Assembly (NCBI GenBank): GCA_905199225.1
Contig: CAJKFS010000001.1
Location: 39,920 to 103,919, forward strand
Origin: an uncultured Collinsella sp.
GTDB taxonomy: Bacteria > Actinomycetota > Coriobacteriia > Coriobacteriales > Coriobacteriaceae
Length of the DNA: 64,000 bases
Reading direction: 5' to 3'
Under the pieces are notes generated by a model that saw only the letters and a program-made list of their open reading frames with translations, was not told the origin of the DNA and searched no databases. The position numbers and the translations under genes were made by a program. Positions 17,122-26,137 of the stretch are shown here, piece after piece. The first letter of the stretch is position 1. Each line of letters begins with the position of its first letter.

Positions 17122-18141
17122 ATGAGTAACGTTCGCGTTTGTGTAGACGTTGTGGGTGGAGACGAGAAACCTCAGGTCGTTCTCGATGGTATCGAGGCTG
17201 CACTTGCCGCCGATCCCGATATCGAGGTCTTGGCAGCTGGTCCCGCCGAAATCGTCAATCCCTTTGCAGCTTCCCATGCACGTGTTGAGGCCCTTGAGGC
17301 GCCTGACGTTATCGCCATGGATGACGATCCCATTCGCGCCGTGATGACCAAGCGTAAGTCGTCGATCGTGCTTTCTTGCCGCGCCATTAAGAAGGGCAAC
17401 GCGGATGCGTTCTTCTCCGCCGGCTCCACCGGTGCCATGACCGCCGCCGCCACCGCCTATGTGACGCCGTTTAGGTATCAGGCCGAAGGCAAGAAGCAGC
17501 CGGTGCGCCCCTGTCTGACCAATGCGCTGCCCAATCGCGCCGGCGGTCTGACGGTGCTGTGCGACATGGGTGCCAACCCCGATGTGGAGGTCGATGACAT
17601 GGTGCGTTTTGCCCAGATGGGTAGCGCCTATGCCCGCGTCGTCCTGGGCATCGAGCATCCTCGCGTGGGCCTGCTTGCCAACGGCACCGAGGATGAGAAG
17701 GGCTCCAACTTTACCAAGGCCTGTTTCCCTGCTATGAAGGCCGCCGTTCCCGGCTTTGTTGGTAACTGCGAGGGCACCGACCTCACCTCAGGTAACTTCG
17801 ATGTCGTCGTTGCCGATGGCATGTCGGGTAATATCGCTCTCAAAGCTACCGAGGGCGCTGCCAAGTTTTTGCTGCAGGAGCTCAAGGGCGCCTTTATGGC
17901 CTCGCTCGGCACCAAGATCGCCGCGCTGCTCATTAAAAAGCAGATGCGCGAGATTAAGGCCAAGCTCTCTGGCGACGCCAAGGGCGGCGCGATTCTTCTG
18001 GGCCTGCGCGGCGTGGTCCTGATCGGCCATGGTGCCACCTCAGTCGAGGCTGTCAAAAACGGTACGCTCGCGGCGGCCGAAGCCGTGCGCGCCGGGCTGG
18101 TCGAGAATGTCGCCAACTCTATGGATGGTATCGTTTTATAA
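17122..18141 (+). CDS. plsX: phosphate acyltransferase PlsX
   Basis: PlsX converts acyl-ACP to acyl-phosphate for phospholipid synthesis at the membrane surface. The 339-residue protein has VDVVGGDEKPQVVLDG at the N-terminus (usual form VDAMGGDxAP, so slightly divergent), SAGSTGAMTAAA, and LLANGTEDEKGSN with NCEGTDLTSG and VVADGMSGNIALKATEG. AAGGAG at 17109-17114 fits the ATG at 17122. The in-frame ATG at 17116 is too close. It precedes acpP. Confidence 0.94.
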   Translation: MSNVRVCVDVVGGDEKPQVVLDGIEAALAADPDIEVLAAGPAEIVNPFAASHARVEALEAPDVIAMDDDPIRAVMTKRKSSIVLSCRAIKKGNADAFFSAGSTGAMTAAATAYVTPFRYQAEGKKQPVRPCLTNALPNRAGGLTVLCDMGANPDVEVDDMVRFAQMGSAYARVVLGIEHPRVGLLANGTEDEKGSNFTKACFPAMKAAVPGFVGNCEGTDLTSGNFDVVVADGMSGNIALKATEGAAKFLLQELKGAFMASLGTKIAALLIKKQMREIKAKLSGDAKGGAILLGLRGVVLIGHGATSVEAVKNGTLAAAEAVRAGLVENVANSMDGIVL

Positions 18142-18188
18142 GAGCGAGTTAGAGCGCTGTTATGTGCTTCGCGGTGCACGCCGTGGGG

Positions 18189-18228
18189 TAGAATCAGAAC
18201 CGTGTCTTGGTACCGCCCGGGCGGTACC
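18189..18228 (+). promoter_or_regulatory. putative -10 box and 20-bp perfect palindrome before acpP
   Basis: TAGAAT (18189-18194) is a candidate -10 box without a clear -35. Fourteen bases on is a loop-less palindrome (18209-18228, half-site GGTACCGCCC), followed by ATTCTTTT. It could be an operator just downstream of the start site, or a terminator-like structure for plsX. The sequence does not decide between these. Confidence 0.5.
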
Positions 18229-18265
18229 ATTCTTTTGGTATTCATGCACTATGAGAGGAAGCGCT

Positions 18266-18508
18266 ATGGACCGCTCCGAAATCTTCGACAAGATCGCCGA
18301 GGTCGCTGCTGACGTTCTGGGCGTCGATGTTGCCGAAATTAGCGAGGAGACCACCTTTGACGACCTCGATGCCAACTCGCTCGAGCGCCTGCAGCTGGTT
18401 ACGGCTATCGAGGACGAGTTCAACCTCGAGATCGATGACGAGACCCTGCTCTCGCTCAACTCTGTCGCCGACGCCGTCGACGCTATCGAAGCTGCCAAGG
18501 AGGCCTAA
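18266..18508 (+). CDS. acpP: acyl carrier protein
   Basis: The 80-residue acidic four-helix protein carries growing fatty acids on a phosphopantetheine arm. The attachment site is Ser38 in DLDANSLERLQL. The usual DSL motif is NSL here, so the residue before the Ser is Asn rather than Asp. The rest (TTFDDL at 29-34, EDEFNLEIDDE) is canonical. GAGGAA precedes the ATG at 18266. It is followed by rnc, as in many bacteria, with the rnc ribosome site inside the end of acpP. Confidence 0.93.
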   Translation: MDRSEIFDKIAEVAADVLGVDVAEISEETTFDDLDANSLERLQLVTAIEDEFNLEIDDETLLSLNSVADAVDAIEAAKEA

Positions 18509-18511
18509 GTC

Positions 18512-19237
18512 TTGGCTTTATCCGACCGACTTACGCGCGCCCAGGAAATCCTGGGCCACGAGTTCAACAATAAGGTGCTGCTGCGCGCGGCGCTTACGCA
18601 TCCCTCGGCAGTCGAGGGCCAGCCGGTTTCTGCCAGCTATGAGCGCCTTGAGTTCTTGGGCGATTCCATTTTGGGCGCTGTGGTCGCACGCTCCCTGTTT
18701 GAGTCCTATCCGGAGTTTGACGAGGGCAAGCTCACGCGCCTGAAGGTGTCGCTTGTCTCGGGCGCTACGCTGTCCGAGGTTTCTCACGAGCTGGGCATTG
18801 ACGACATCATCATCTTTGGTGCCTCCGAGACCGGTACCGGTGCGCGCGGCCTGCATTCGGCCCTCGAGAACGTCTATGAGTCGCTCGTGGGCGCGCTGTA
18901 CCTGGATGCCGGCTGGGATGCGGCGGCGGAGTTCATTCACCGTACACTTAAGCCGCATTTGGCTTCCGAGCGTGCCGAGCATCCTGCGAACCCCAAGTCG
19001 TTTTTGCAGGAGTGCGTGCAAGCCGACGGTCACGAACCTCCGGCGTACAAGCTCGTTGGCTCCGAGGGCCCGGCGCATGCGCCCACCTTTACCGCTGTGG
19101 TTTTGATCGATGGTATTCGCCAGGGTCGCGGTTCCGGTTCCTCTAAGAAGGAAGCCGAGGGAGCCGCCGCGCTTGAGGCGCTCGACCGTATGGGTTACAC
19201 CACCAACGGCGTGATTCTCAATAAGAAGCACGTGTAA
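18512..19237 (+). CDS. rnc: ribonuclease III
   Basis: RNase III cuts double-stranded RNA and processes the rRNA precursor. The 241-residue protein has the signature ERLEFLGDSIL at 44-54, a second acidic site in ENVYESLVGALYLD, and a C-terminal dsRNA-binding domain (RGSGSSKKEAEGAAALEAL). The start is a TTG at 18512, supported by AAGGAGG at 18497-18503. It ends 10 bases before smc. Confidence 0.96.
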   Translation: MALSDRLTRAQEILGHEFNNKVLLRAALTHPSAVEGQPVSASYERLEFLGDSILGAVVARSLFESYPEFDEGKLTRLKVSLVSGATLSEVSHELGIDDIIIFGASETGTGARGLHSALENVYESLVGALYLDAGWDAAAEFIHRTLKPHLASERAEHPANPKSFLQECVQADGHEPPAYKLVGSEGPAHAPTFTAVVLIDGIRQGRGSGSSKKEAEGAAALEALDRMGYTTNGVILNKKHV

Positions 19238-19247
19238 GCGAGGAACC

Positions 19248-22200
19248 GTGTATCTCAAGTCCCTCACGCTCAAAGGGTTCAAGTCGTTTGCCGACCGCGC
19301 CCATATGACGTTTGAGCCGGGCCTGACCGTCATCGTCGGTCCCAACGGCTCGGGAAAATCGAACATCTCCGACTCCATCCTGTGGGTCCTGGGCGAGCAG
19401 AGCGCCAAGCAGTTGCGCGGCCAGGCCATGGAGGATGTCATTTTCTCGGGCTCGTCAGCGCGCAAGCCGGTGGGTGTCGCCGAGGTCACGCTTGTGCTCG
19501 ATAACTCGGACCATATGCTGCCCGTCGATTTTGACGAGGTCGCCATCACCCGTCGTATGTATCGCTCGGGCGAAAGCGAGTACCTCATCAACTCGAGCCC
19601 GTGCCGCCTGATGGACATTCAGGACATCTTGCACGATTCGGGCCTGGGCAAGGATACGCATTCCATCATCAGCCAGGGCAAGCTCGACGCCATTTTGCAG
19701 AGCCGCCCCGAGGAGCGCCGCGCCCTCATCGAGGAGGCCGCCGGCATCTCCAAGCACAAGCGCCGCAAGGAGCGTGCGCTCAAAAAGATTAAGTCGATGG
19801 ACGAGCACCTGACGCGTGCCCGCGACATCAATAAGGAAATCGCCCGTCAGCTGCGACCGCTGGAGCGTCAGGTCGATCGTGCGCGCAAGTACAAAGAGTT
19901 GTCCTCGCGCGCGAACGAGCTTACGCAGATGCTGGCCGTCGATGAGCTGCGTTCGCTGCAGTCGCAGTGGAACGACCTGGAGAGCCGCTCCAAGGAGGGC
20001 GCGGCCGAGCTTGAGCTTGCGCAGTACCGCTTGGGCGAAAAGGAGCGCGAGCTCGAGAAGCTCCAGGTCATGCTCGAGGAAAAGGGCCTGTTTGTGGGCG
20101 ACCTGGGCGAGCAACGCCGCCATATGCAAGATGTGGTCGGCCGCATTAACTCCGACATGCGCCTGCTCGAAGAAAAGGGCCACAACATGGTGTCGCGCCT
20201 GTCTGACATGCGCGGTCAGATTTCGAGCTCCGAGCATCAGCGTCGTCGCGTGGTCGAGGAGCTTGAGGACGCGCGTGCGCAGCTTGAGGAAGTGACCGGT
20301 GCGCATATGCAGGCCCAGGAGGACGTTGACGCCGCTGGTCCTGCCGCCGCCGAGCTCCACGAGCGGCGCGTGGCGCTCGACAATCAGATTTCGAAGCTTA
20401 CGCGCGAACAACGCGATGTGCAGCGCGTAGCCGATAACGCCGCGCTCGAGCTCGCCAAGGTGAAGGATTCCTTGAGCAATGCCGAGGTCGAGGACAACAT
20501 GTATGCCTCGCGCCTGGAGCAGATCGATGAACAGCTCGAGGAGGTTACAGCATCGCTTGATAGCCGTCGCGACCGTGCTGAGGAGCTTGAGAGTGCCCTT
20601 GAGGAAGCGCGCCAGGCTCAGGTCGATGCGCGTGAGGCCACCGAGACGGCACGCGCGGCCCTGAAGGACCTGCGTGCCCGTGAGAGCGAGGCACGCAACA
20701 AGTTATCCGAGGTGCGCTCGGAGCTTGCCAGCCAAAAGAAACTCGATGCCCGCATGGCCGACAGCTCGCCGCTCGTGAGCCGTCTGGTGGGTGCACTGGG
20801 CGACGATGTCTTGGGTCGTCTGGGCGACGTGCTGGAGGCCCCGCGCGAGCTTGAGGGCCTGGTTGAGCAATTGCTCGCCGGCGATATCGATGCGCTGCTG
20901 TTTGATGACGCCGCCACGCTTGAGCGTGCCGGTCGTGCGGCTCTGGACCAAAAGAAGGCCTCGGGCGAGGCACTGCTGGTGGCGCGCGGCGTGAGCGGCT
21001 CTACCGCCGCTGAGGGCGCCTCCGGTACCCGTCTGGTTGATCGTCTGTCCGTGCGCGCAGGCTACGGTCCCGTCGTCGAGGCGCTGCTCGGCGGCTATTA
21101 CGTCGTTGACGATCTTGCTGCCGCGCTGTCGGCGCCGGTCGTTGAAGGCGTGACTTACGTGACCCCCGATGGCGCCCGCGTCGCCTGCGGCGGCCTGGTG
21201 CGCGTGGGGCTTGATGCCGGTGAGGCTTCGGGCGCCTTGGAGCGTAAGCGTCGCATTCGCGAGCTCGAGGGCCTGGAGCCCGATTTGGCCGCTACGTTCG
21301 AGCATGTTTCGGATCAGGTCATCGAGGCCAATGCGGCCGTCGAGGAGGCACGTGCCGCCGAGGGCGATGCCGCCGGCGAGATTGCCCGCCTTGAGGGCGA
21401 GCGCCGCTCGCTCCTGTCCGAGATCGGCCGCCTTGAGCAGAGTGCCAACAACGCCGAGGTCGAGCGCGTTCGCATTTCCAAGCGCCGTGAGCAGGCTGCC
21501 GAGGCCGTCCACGCCGCACGTCCGCGTGTCGATGAGCTCACCCGTTCGCGTGACGAGGCCCGTGCGCAGGCAAGCGACCTGGGACTTCAGATTGCCGAGG
21601 CCAATGACGAGCTCGATCGCGTACGTCACGACGACTCCGAGGCCGCCGGCAGGCTCGCCGACGCCAAGGTTCGCCTGGCCCAGACGAGCGAGCGCCTGCG
21701 TTCGCTGAAGGGTCGCGTGCCCGATCTGGAGCATCGCCTGGAGGGCATCGATCGTCGCATCCGTGGAACGCGACAGGCCTCGCGCTCGCTTGAGTTGCTG
21801 CGCCTGCGTGTCGATCCCATGCATGAGCGCTATTCGGCTCTGCTGGAGCGTGCCTCGGACTGGGCGGCACGCCTGCGTGATCAGGCTTCGCTCGAGGAGG
21901 CGGACTCGGCTTCGCTCAAGAAGACCATCGAGGACGCCAAGGCCGAGGTCGCTCGCGCCAAGGAGAAGGTCAACACCGCCACCGCAACGCAAAACGAGTT
22001 CAAAGTCGCACGCGGCAAGCTCGAGGTGCAGGTCGAGGCTGCGATCAAGGCCATTACCGCCGATGGCACCACGGTGCTCGAGGAAGCGCTCATGCTGCCG
22101 GCACCCACCGATCGTGACGCCGCCGAGCGCGAGCTCAACCAGCTCGTGCGCCAGATCAACAACTTGGGTCCCGTAAACCAAGTTGCCATGGAGGAGTACG

Positions 22201-22784
22201 AGCAGCTCAAGCGACGTGCCGACTACATCGAGGAGCAGCTGGCCGATCTGGAGAGCGCGCGCAAGGCGCTCACCAAGATCACCGTGGCGATCGACCGCAA
22301 GATGCGCAAGGCGTTCCTCGTGACCTTTGAGAAGGTCGATGCGAACTTCCGCGAGATCTTCGCCATGCTCTTCCCGGGCGGTCAGGCCCATCTTGAGATG
22401 ACCGACCCCGAGCATCCGGCCGAGACGGGTATCGAGGTCGTGGCGCAGCCGCGTGGCAAGCGCATCACCAAGATGATGCTCATGTCGGGCGGCGAGAAGA
22501 GCCTGACGGCGCTCGCCCTGCTCTTTGCCGTATACCGCACGCGCACGGTGCCGTTCTATGTGCTGGATGAGGTCGAGGCGGCGCTCGACGACGCCAACCT
22601 GTCCAAGCTCATCGGCGCCCTCGATGTGCTGCGTTCCGATACGCAGCTCTTGGTAATCTCGCATCAGCGCCGTACTATGGAGGACGCCGACGTTCTCTAC
22701 GGCGTCTCGATGCAAGCCGACGGCGTCAGTCGCGTCGTCTCGCAAAAACTCGATCGCGAAACCGGAAAGGTCGTGAATGCATAA
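19248..22784 (+). CDS. smc: chromosome segregation protein SMC
   Basis: SMC forms the condensin-like ring with ScpA and ScpB. The 1178-residue protein has the N-terminal ATPase head with Walker A GPNGSGKSN from residue 31, two long coiled coils, a hinge near 505-650 (SRLVGALGDDVLGRLGDVL to VTYVTPDGARVACGG), and the C-terminal signature MSGGEKSLTALALLFA with Walker B YVLDEVEAALDDAN. The length is normal. It begins with a GTG. Its stop shares one base with the ftsY start, an SMC-FtsY pairing conserved across Gram-positives. Confidence 0.97.
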   Translation: MYLKSLTLKGFKSFADRAHMTFEPGLTVIVGPNGSGKSNISDSILWVLGEQSAKQLRGQAMEDVIFSGSSARKPVGVAEVTLVLDNSDHMLPVDFDEVAITRRMYRSGESEYLINSSPCRLMDIQDILHDSGLGKDTHSIISQGKLDAILQSRPEERRALIEEAAGISKHKRRKERALKKIKSMDEHLTRARDINKEIARQLRPLERQVDRARKYKELSSRANELTQMLAVDELRSLQSQWNDLESRSKEGAAELELAQYRLGEKERELEKLQVMLEEKGLFVGDLGEQRRHMQDVVGRINSDMRLLEEKGHNMVSRLSDMRGQISSSEHQRRRVVEELEDARAQLEEVTGAHMQAQEDVDAAGPAAAELHERRVALDNQISKLTREQRDVQRVADNAALELAKVKDSLSNAEVEDNMYASRLEQIDEQLEEVTASLDSRRDRAEELESALEEARQAQVDAREATETARAALKDLRARESEARNKLSEVRSELASQKKLDARMADSSPLVSRLVGALGDDVLGRLGDVLEAPRELEGLVEQLLAGDIDALLFDDAATLERAGRAALDQKKASGEALLVARGVSGSTAAEGASGTRLVDRLSVRAGYGPVVEALLGGYYVVDDLAAALSAPVVEGVTYVTPDGARVACGGLVRVGLDAGEASGALERKRRIRELEGLEPDLAATFEHVSDQVIEANAAVEEARAAEGDAAGEIARLEGERRSLLSEIGRLEQSANNAEVERVRISKRREQAAEAVHAARPRVDELTRSRDEARAQASDLGLQIAEANDELDRVRHDDSEAAGRLADAKVRLAQTSERLRSLKGRVPDLEHRLEGIDRRIRGTRQASRSLELLRLRVDPMHERYSALLERASDWAARLRDQASLEEADSASLKKTIEDAKAEVARAKEKVNTATATQNEFKVARGKLEVQVEAAIKAITADGTTVLEEALMLPAPTDRDAAERELNQLVRQINNLGPVNQVAMEEYEQLKRRADYIEEQLADLESARKALTKITVAIDRKMRKAFLVTFEKVDANFREIFAMLFPGGQAHLEMTDPEHPAETGIEVVAQPRGKRITKMMLMSGGEKSLTALALLFAVYRTRTVPFYVLDEVEAALDDANLSKLIGALDVLRSDTQLLVISHQRRTMEDADVLYGVSMQADGVSRVVSQKLDRETGKVVNA

Positions 22785-23701
22785 TGGGATTCTTTGACGC
22801 TCTCTCGCGCGGACTTGAGCGCAGCCGCGAGGCCCTCAACGAGGTCTTTTACTTTGGCGGTGAGGTCGACGAGGATTTTTGGGAGGACCTTGAGGACACC
22901 CTTGTCATGGGTGACATGGGTGCCGAGGTCGCCATTCAGGTCTCCGATGACTTGCGCGATGCCGCGGCCAAGAAAAACCTTAAGACCGCCCCGCAGCTTC
23001 GCCGCACCCTGGCCGAGCAGCTCGAGGGCCACTTTGTGCCTGTTGAGCGCGATCCGTTCTCCGATACACCGAGCTGCGTGCTGTTTGTCGGTATCAACGG
23101 TGCCGGCAAGACCACCACGGTCGGTAAGATCGCGAGCGCCATGTCCGCCCGCGGCAAGAACGTCGTGATCGGTTCTGCCGATACGTTCCGCGCTGCCGCC
23201 ATCGAGCAGCTCGATGTGTGGGGCCAGCGCGCTAGCGTCCCCGTCATTAAGCGCGACCGTGGCTCCGATCCGGCGAGCGTGTGCTATGACGTGCTCGACG
23301 AGGCCGACAAGCGCGGCAGCGACCTGGTGCTTATCGATACCGCCGGCCGTCTACACACGAGCCCAGAGCTCATGCGCGAGCTTGCCAAGGTGGTCAACGT
23401 GACGCGTAAGCGCGCCGCCAATATGGCCGCCGGCCCCATGCCCGTCTCAGTTGTGCTCGTGATCGATGCCGCCACCGGCCAGAACGGTCTGAACCAGGCG
23501 CTCGAGTTTAACGAGGCACTGGGCCTGGACGGTATTATCATGACTAAGCTCGACGGCACGGCTAAGGGCGGTATCGCCATGGCCGTGGCCGAGAAGCTCA
23601 AGCTCCCGATCCTGCGCGTGGGCGTGGGCGAGCAGGTCGATGACCTGCAGGAGTTCAATGCCAAAGATTTCTGCCGCGCCCTGGTGGGCGAGTCCAATTA
23701 A
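22784..23701 (+). CDS. ftsY: signal recognition particle receptor FtsY
   Basis: FtsY is the membrane-associated GTPase that receives SRP-ribosome complexes. The 305-residue protein has a short N-terminal amphipathic segment (MGFFDALSRGLERSREAL) and lacks the long acidic A domain of E. coli. The NG domain carries GINGAGKTTTVGKIA, the IBD motif DTFRAAAIEQL, DTAGRL, and TKLDGTAKGG. It sits between smc and ffh, so SRP and its receptor are co-transcribed. Confidence 0.96.
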   Translation: MGFFDALSRGLERSREALNEVFYFGGEVDEDFWEDLEDTLVMGDMGAEVAIQVSDDLRDAAAKKNLKTAPQLRRTLAEQLEGHFVPVERDPFSDTPSCVLFVGINGAGKTTTVGKIASAMSARGKNVVIGSADTFRAAAIEQLDVWGQRASVPVIKRDRGSDPASVCYDVLDEADKRGSDLVLIDTAGRLHTSPELMRELAKVVNVTRKRAANMAAGPMPVSVVLVIDAATGQNGLNQALEFNEALGLDGIIMTKLDGTAKGGIAMAVAEKLKLPILRVGVGEQVDDLQEFNAKDFCRALVGESN

Positions 23702-23711
23702 GGAGTGACTA

Positions 23712-25187
23712 GTGTTTGATTCCCTGAGCGATCGCCTCAACGACACATTTGACCGCCTGCGTGGCAAGGGCAAGCTGACCGAGGCCGATATCACCTCGGC
23801 CATGCGCGACATCCGTATGGCGCTGTTAGAGGCGGATGTCAACTTCAAGGTCGTCAAGGAGTTCGTCGCCAAGACCAAGGAGCGCTGCATGACCGCCGAG
23901 GTCATGGAGTCGCTGTCGCCAGCGCAAAACGTCGTCAAGATCGTGCTCGACGAGCTCACCGAGATGCTTGGCTCAACCGAGAGCAAGCTCGTCTTTAGCA
24001 ACCGTATTCCCAATGTCATCATGCTCGTGGGCCTGCAGGGCTCCGGTAAGACCACGGCGGCCGTAAAGCTGGCCTACCTGCTCAAGAAGCAGGGCCGCTC
24101 GCCGCTGCTCGCCGCGTGCGACGTCTACCGTCCCGCCGCTGCCGACCAGCTTGCCACGCTCGGCGGCGAGATTGGCGTACCGGTCTTTCGCGGCGACGGT
24201 GCGCACCCGGTTGATATCGCCAAGGGCGCCATCCAAGAGGCCGTCGATCACCTGCGTGACGTGGTCATCGTCGATACCGCCGGTCGTCTTCAGATCGACG
24301 AGCAGATGATGCAGGAGGCCGTCGACATCAAGAAGGCCGTCAAGCCCGACCAGGTGCTGATGGTCGTCGACGCCATGACCGGCCAGGACATCGTCAACGT
24401 CGTCTCGACCTTCGCCGATCGCACCGACTTTGACGGTGTGATCATCTCCAAGCTCGATGGCGATGCCCGTGGCGGCGGCGCGCTTTCCGTGCGCCAGGTG
24501 ACCGGCAAGCCCATCAAGTTCGTGAGCATGGGCGAGAAGCCCGATTCGCTGGAGCCGTTCTATCCCGATCGTATGGCCAAGCGCATTCTGGGTATGGGCG
24601 ACGTTGTCGGCATTATTGAGAAGGCCCAGGAGGCGGCCGACGCCGAGCAGCTCGAGGCTGCCGAGCGCATGCTGCGCGAGGGCTTCACCATGAATGACAT
24701 GCTCGACCAGATGAAGGCCGTCAAGAAGATGGGCGGCATGAAGGGCATCCTGGGCATGCTCCCCGGCGGCCAGCGTGCGCTCAACCAGATGGGCGGCAAC
24801 CTGGACGAGGGCATCTTCGACAAGAACGAGGCCATCATCATGTCGATGACCAAGGAGGAGCGCCTTCGCCCCTCCATCATCAACGGTCAGCGCCGTGCCC
24901 GCATTGCCAAGGGCGCCGGCGTGACCCCCACCGAGGTCAATAGCCTTATGAAGCAGTGGGGCGAGATGAACAAGATGATGGGCCGCATGCGCACGATGGC
25001 CAATCAGGCGCAGGCCGGCGGCAAGAAGGGCAAGAAGGGTAAGAAGGGCAAAAAGATGCGCATGCCCAATATTCCCGGTCTGGATGCCATGGGGCTGGGC
25101 GGCATGGGCGGCCTGGGAACGGGCGGCCCCAAGTCCGATATGGACCTGCTGCGCCAGATGGAAGCGCAGATGCGTAATAAGAAATAG
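23712..25187 (+). CDS. ffh: signal recognition particle protein Ffh
   Basis: Ffh binds signal peptides and 4.5S RNA. The 491-residue protein has an N domain, G domain motifs GLQGSGKTTAAVKLA, DVYRPAAADQL, DTAGRLQIDE and SKLDGDARGGGALS, and a Met-rich M domain (MLDQMKAVKKMGGMKGILGMLPG). A lysine/glycine run (KKGKKGKKGKK) and a Gly/Met-rich tail lengthen the C-terminus beyond the usual 440-450 residues. The GTG start at 23712 follows AAGGAG. A terminator follows. Confidence 0.96.
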   Translation: MFDSLSDRLNDTFDRLRGKGKLTEADITSAMRDIRMALLEADVNFKVVKEFVAKTKERCMTAEVMESLSPAQNVVKIVLDELTEMLGSTESKLVFSNRIPNVIMLVGLQGSGKTTAAVKLAYLLKKQGRSPLLAACDVYRPAAADQLATLGGEIGVPVFRGDGAHPVDIAKGAIQEAVDHLRDVVIVDTAGRLQIDEQMMQEAVDIKKAVKPDQVLMVVDAMTGQDIVNVVSTFADRTDFDGVIISKLDGDARGGGALSVRQVTGKPIKFVSMGEKPDSLEPFYPDRMAKRILGMGDVVGIIEKAQEAADAEQLEAAERMLREGFTMNDMLDQMKAVKKMGGMKGILGMLPGGQRALNQMGGNLDEGIFDKNEAIIMSMTKEERLRPSIINGQRRARIAKGAGVTPTEVNSLMKQWGEMNKMMGRMRTMANQAQAGGKKGKKGKKGKKMRMPNIPGLDAMGLGGMGGLGTGGPKSDMDLLRQMEAQMRNKK

Positions 25188-25212
25188 AGCTCTAATTCCA
25201 GTTTGATATGGC

Positions 25213-25244
25213 AAAGGCCACTCGGAAGCTGCCGGGTGGCCTTT
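25213..25244 (+). terminator. terminator after ffh
   Basis: The stem AAAGGCCACTCGG / CCGGGTGGCCTTT (one wobble) has a 6-base loop and a short T stretch. It separates the ffh operon from the convergent minus-strand gene and could work in both directions. Confidence 0.75.
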
Positions 25245-25307
25245 GTTGTTGGCTTTGATTGTTGGGTTGCGTTCAGCGTCGCGCCCCGAGCTCGCGGTGT
25301 CGTGCCG

Positions 25308-26072
25308 TTAGTGGCAGCCACAGCCCTCGTGGCCCTCGTGCTCGTGATGGTCGTGGCAGCTGCAGGACTCGCCGTGTTCGTGGGCGTGGCCGTGGTCATG
25401 GCCGTGGCAGCCGCATGTGGCCTCGCCGTTCTGTGCGAGCGTGCCGGCAATAAGGGCTTCGACGCAAGCGTCGCAGCTGCCCTGGGCACCTGCGTATACC
25501 GTGATGCCGGCTTGGGCAAGCGCGTTGATGGCGCCACCGCCGATGCCGCCGCAGATGAGCGTGTCCACACCGCCGTTGGCGAGCAGGCCCGCCAGGGCGC
25601 CGTGGCCGGTGCCGCCGGTGCCCACGACCTGCTCGTTGAGCACCTTGCCGTCCTGAATGTCGTAGATCTTGAACTGCTCGCTGCGGCCAAAGTGCATAAA
25701 GATGTTGCCGTTGTCGTACGTCGTTGCCACCCTCATGGTGCCGACCTCCTTTGCTGGCCATGCGGCCGTCGTCGAGGCGATGGGGGAGTACGCGATATTG
25801 CCGCCCTCGATGACGAGCGCTCGTCCGTTGACCAGCGCATCGGCCACCTTGCGATGCGCGCGGCTGCAAATGGCCGCCACCGTTGCACGGGCGATGCCCA
25901 TGTGTTGGGCGACTGCCTCTTGGTTAAGGCCTTCCAAGTCGCACAGGCGCAGCACCTCGAGCTCGTCGACTGTCATATCGATGGCATCGCCGCTCGCCAG
26001 GCCATCGGGGGTGAAGCCGCGGTATTCGGGGATGATCCCGACGCGGCGCAGTTTTTCGCGTCTTCCTGCCAT
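25308..26072 (-). CDS. DUF134 DNA-binding domain fused to NifX/NifB-type cofactor domain with His/Cys-rich tail
   Basis: The 254-residue protein has three parts. Residues 1-92 are a DUF134 domain with a sigma-region-4-like helix-turn-helix at about 50-75 (LNQEAVAQHMGIARATVAA). Residues 113-215 are a dinitrogenase iron-molybdenum cofactor-binding domain (MRVATTYDNGNIFMHFGRSE, then CGGIGGGAINAL). Residues 220-254 hold 12 His and 6 Cys. The free-standing cofactor domain is common in anaerobes that do not fix nitrogen. A metal- or cluster-responsive regulator is my inference; no metal is shown. AAGGAG five bases before the ATG at 26072 selects this start over the GTG at 26078. Two matching palindromes lie in its upstream region. 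No nif genes are nearby. Confidence 0.85.
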   Translation of the reverse strand: MAGRREKLRRVGIIPEYRGFTPDGLASGDAIDMTVDELEVLRLCDLEGLNQEAVAQHMGIARATVAAICSRAHRKVADALVNGRALVIEGGNIAYSPIASTTAAWPAKEVGTMRVATTYDNGNIFMHFGRSEQFKIYDIQDGKVLNEQVVGTGGTGHGALAGLLANGGVDTLICGGIGGGAINALAQAGITVYAGAQGSCDACVEALIAGTLAQNGEATCGCHGHDHGHAHEHGESCSCHDHHEHEGHEGCGCH

Positions 26073-26084
26073 GCACACTCCTTA

Positions 26085-26100
26085 TCTGACATATGTCAAC
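26085..26100. promoter_or_regulatory. palindromic operator candidate 1 (TCTGACATATGTCA type)
   Basis: TGACATATGTCA at 26087-26098 is a perfect 12-bp palindrome inside the longer TCTGACATATGTCAAC. It lies 13-28 bases upstream of the DUF134-NifX start codon and overlaps its likely leader, a place suited to autorepression. Confidence 0.6.
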
Positions 26101-26137
26101 AATAGGATAACGCGTTAGTCGTTGGGCGCAAGGCATT

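Noticed and set aside
25019..25060. The lysine/glycine repeats at the end of ffh as a tandem repeat or CRISPR-like array
   Set aside because: They are in-frame codons of a basic protein tail, with no spacers and no uniform unit.
25203..26105. A 300-codon open frame on the plus strand over the DUF134-NifX gene
   Set aside because: The minus-strand product has clear domains and a ribosome site; the plus-strand translation is Ala/Val-rich with no recognisable motif, and it overlaps the ffh terminator.
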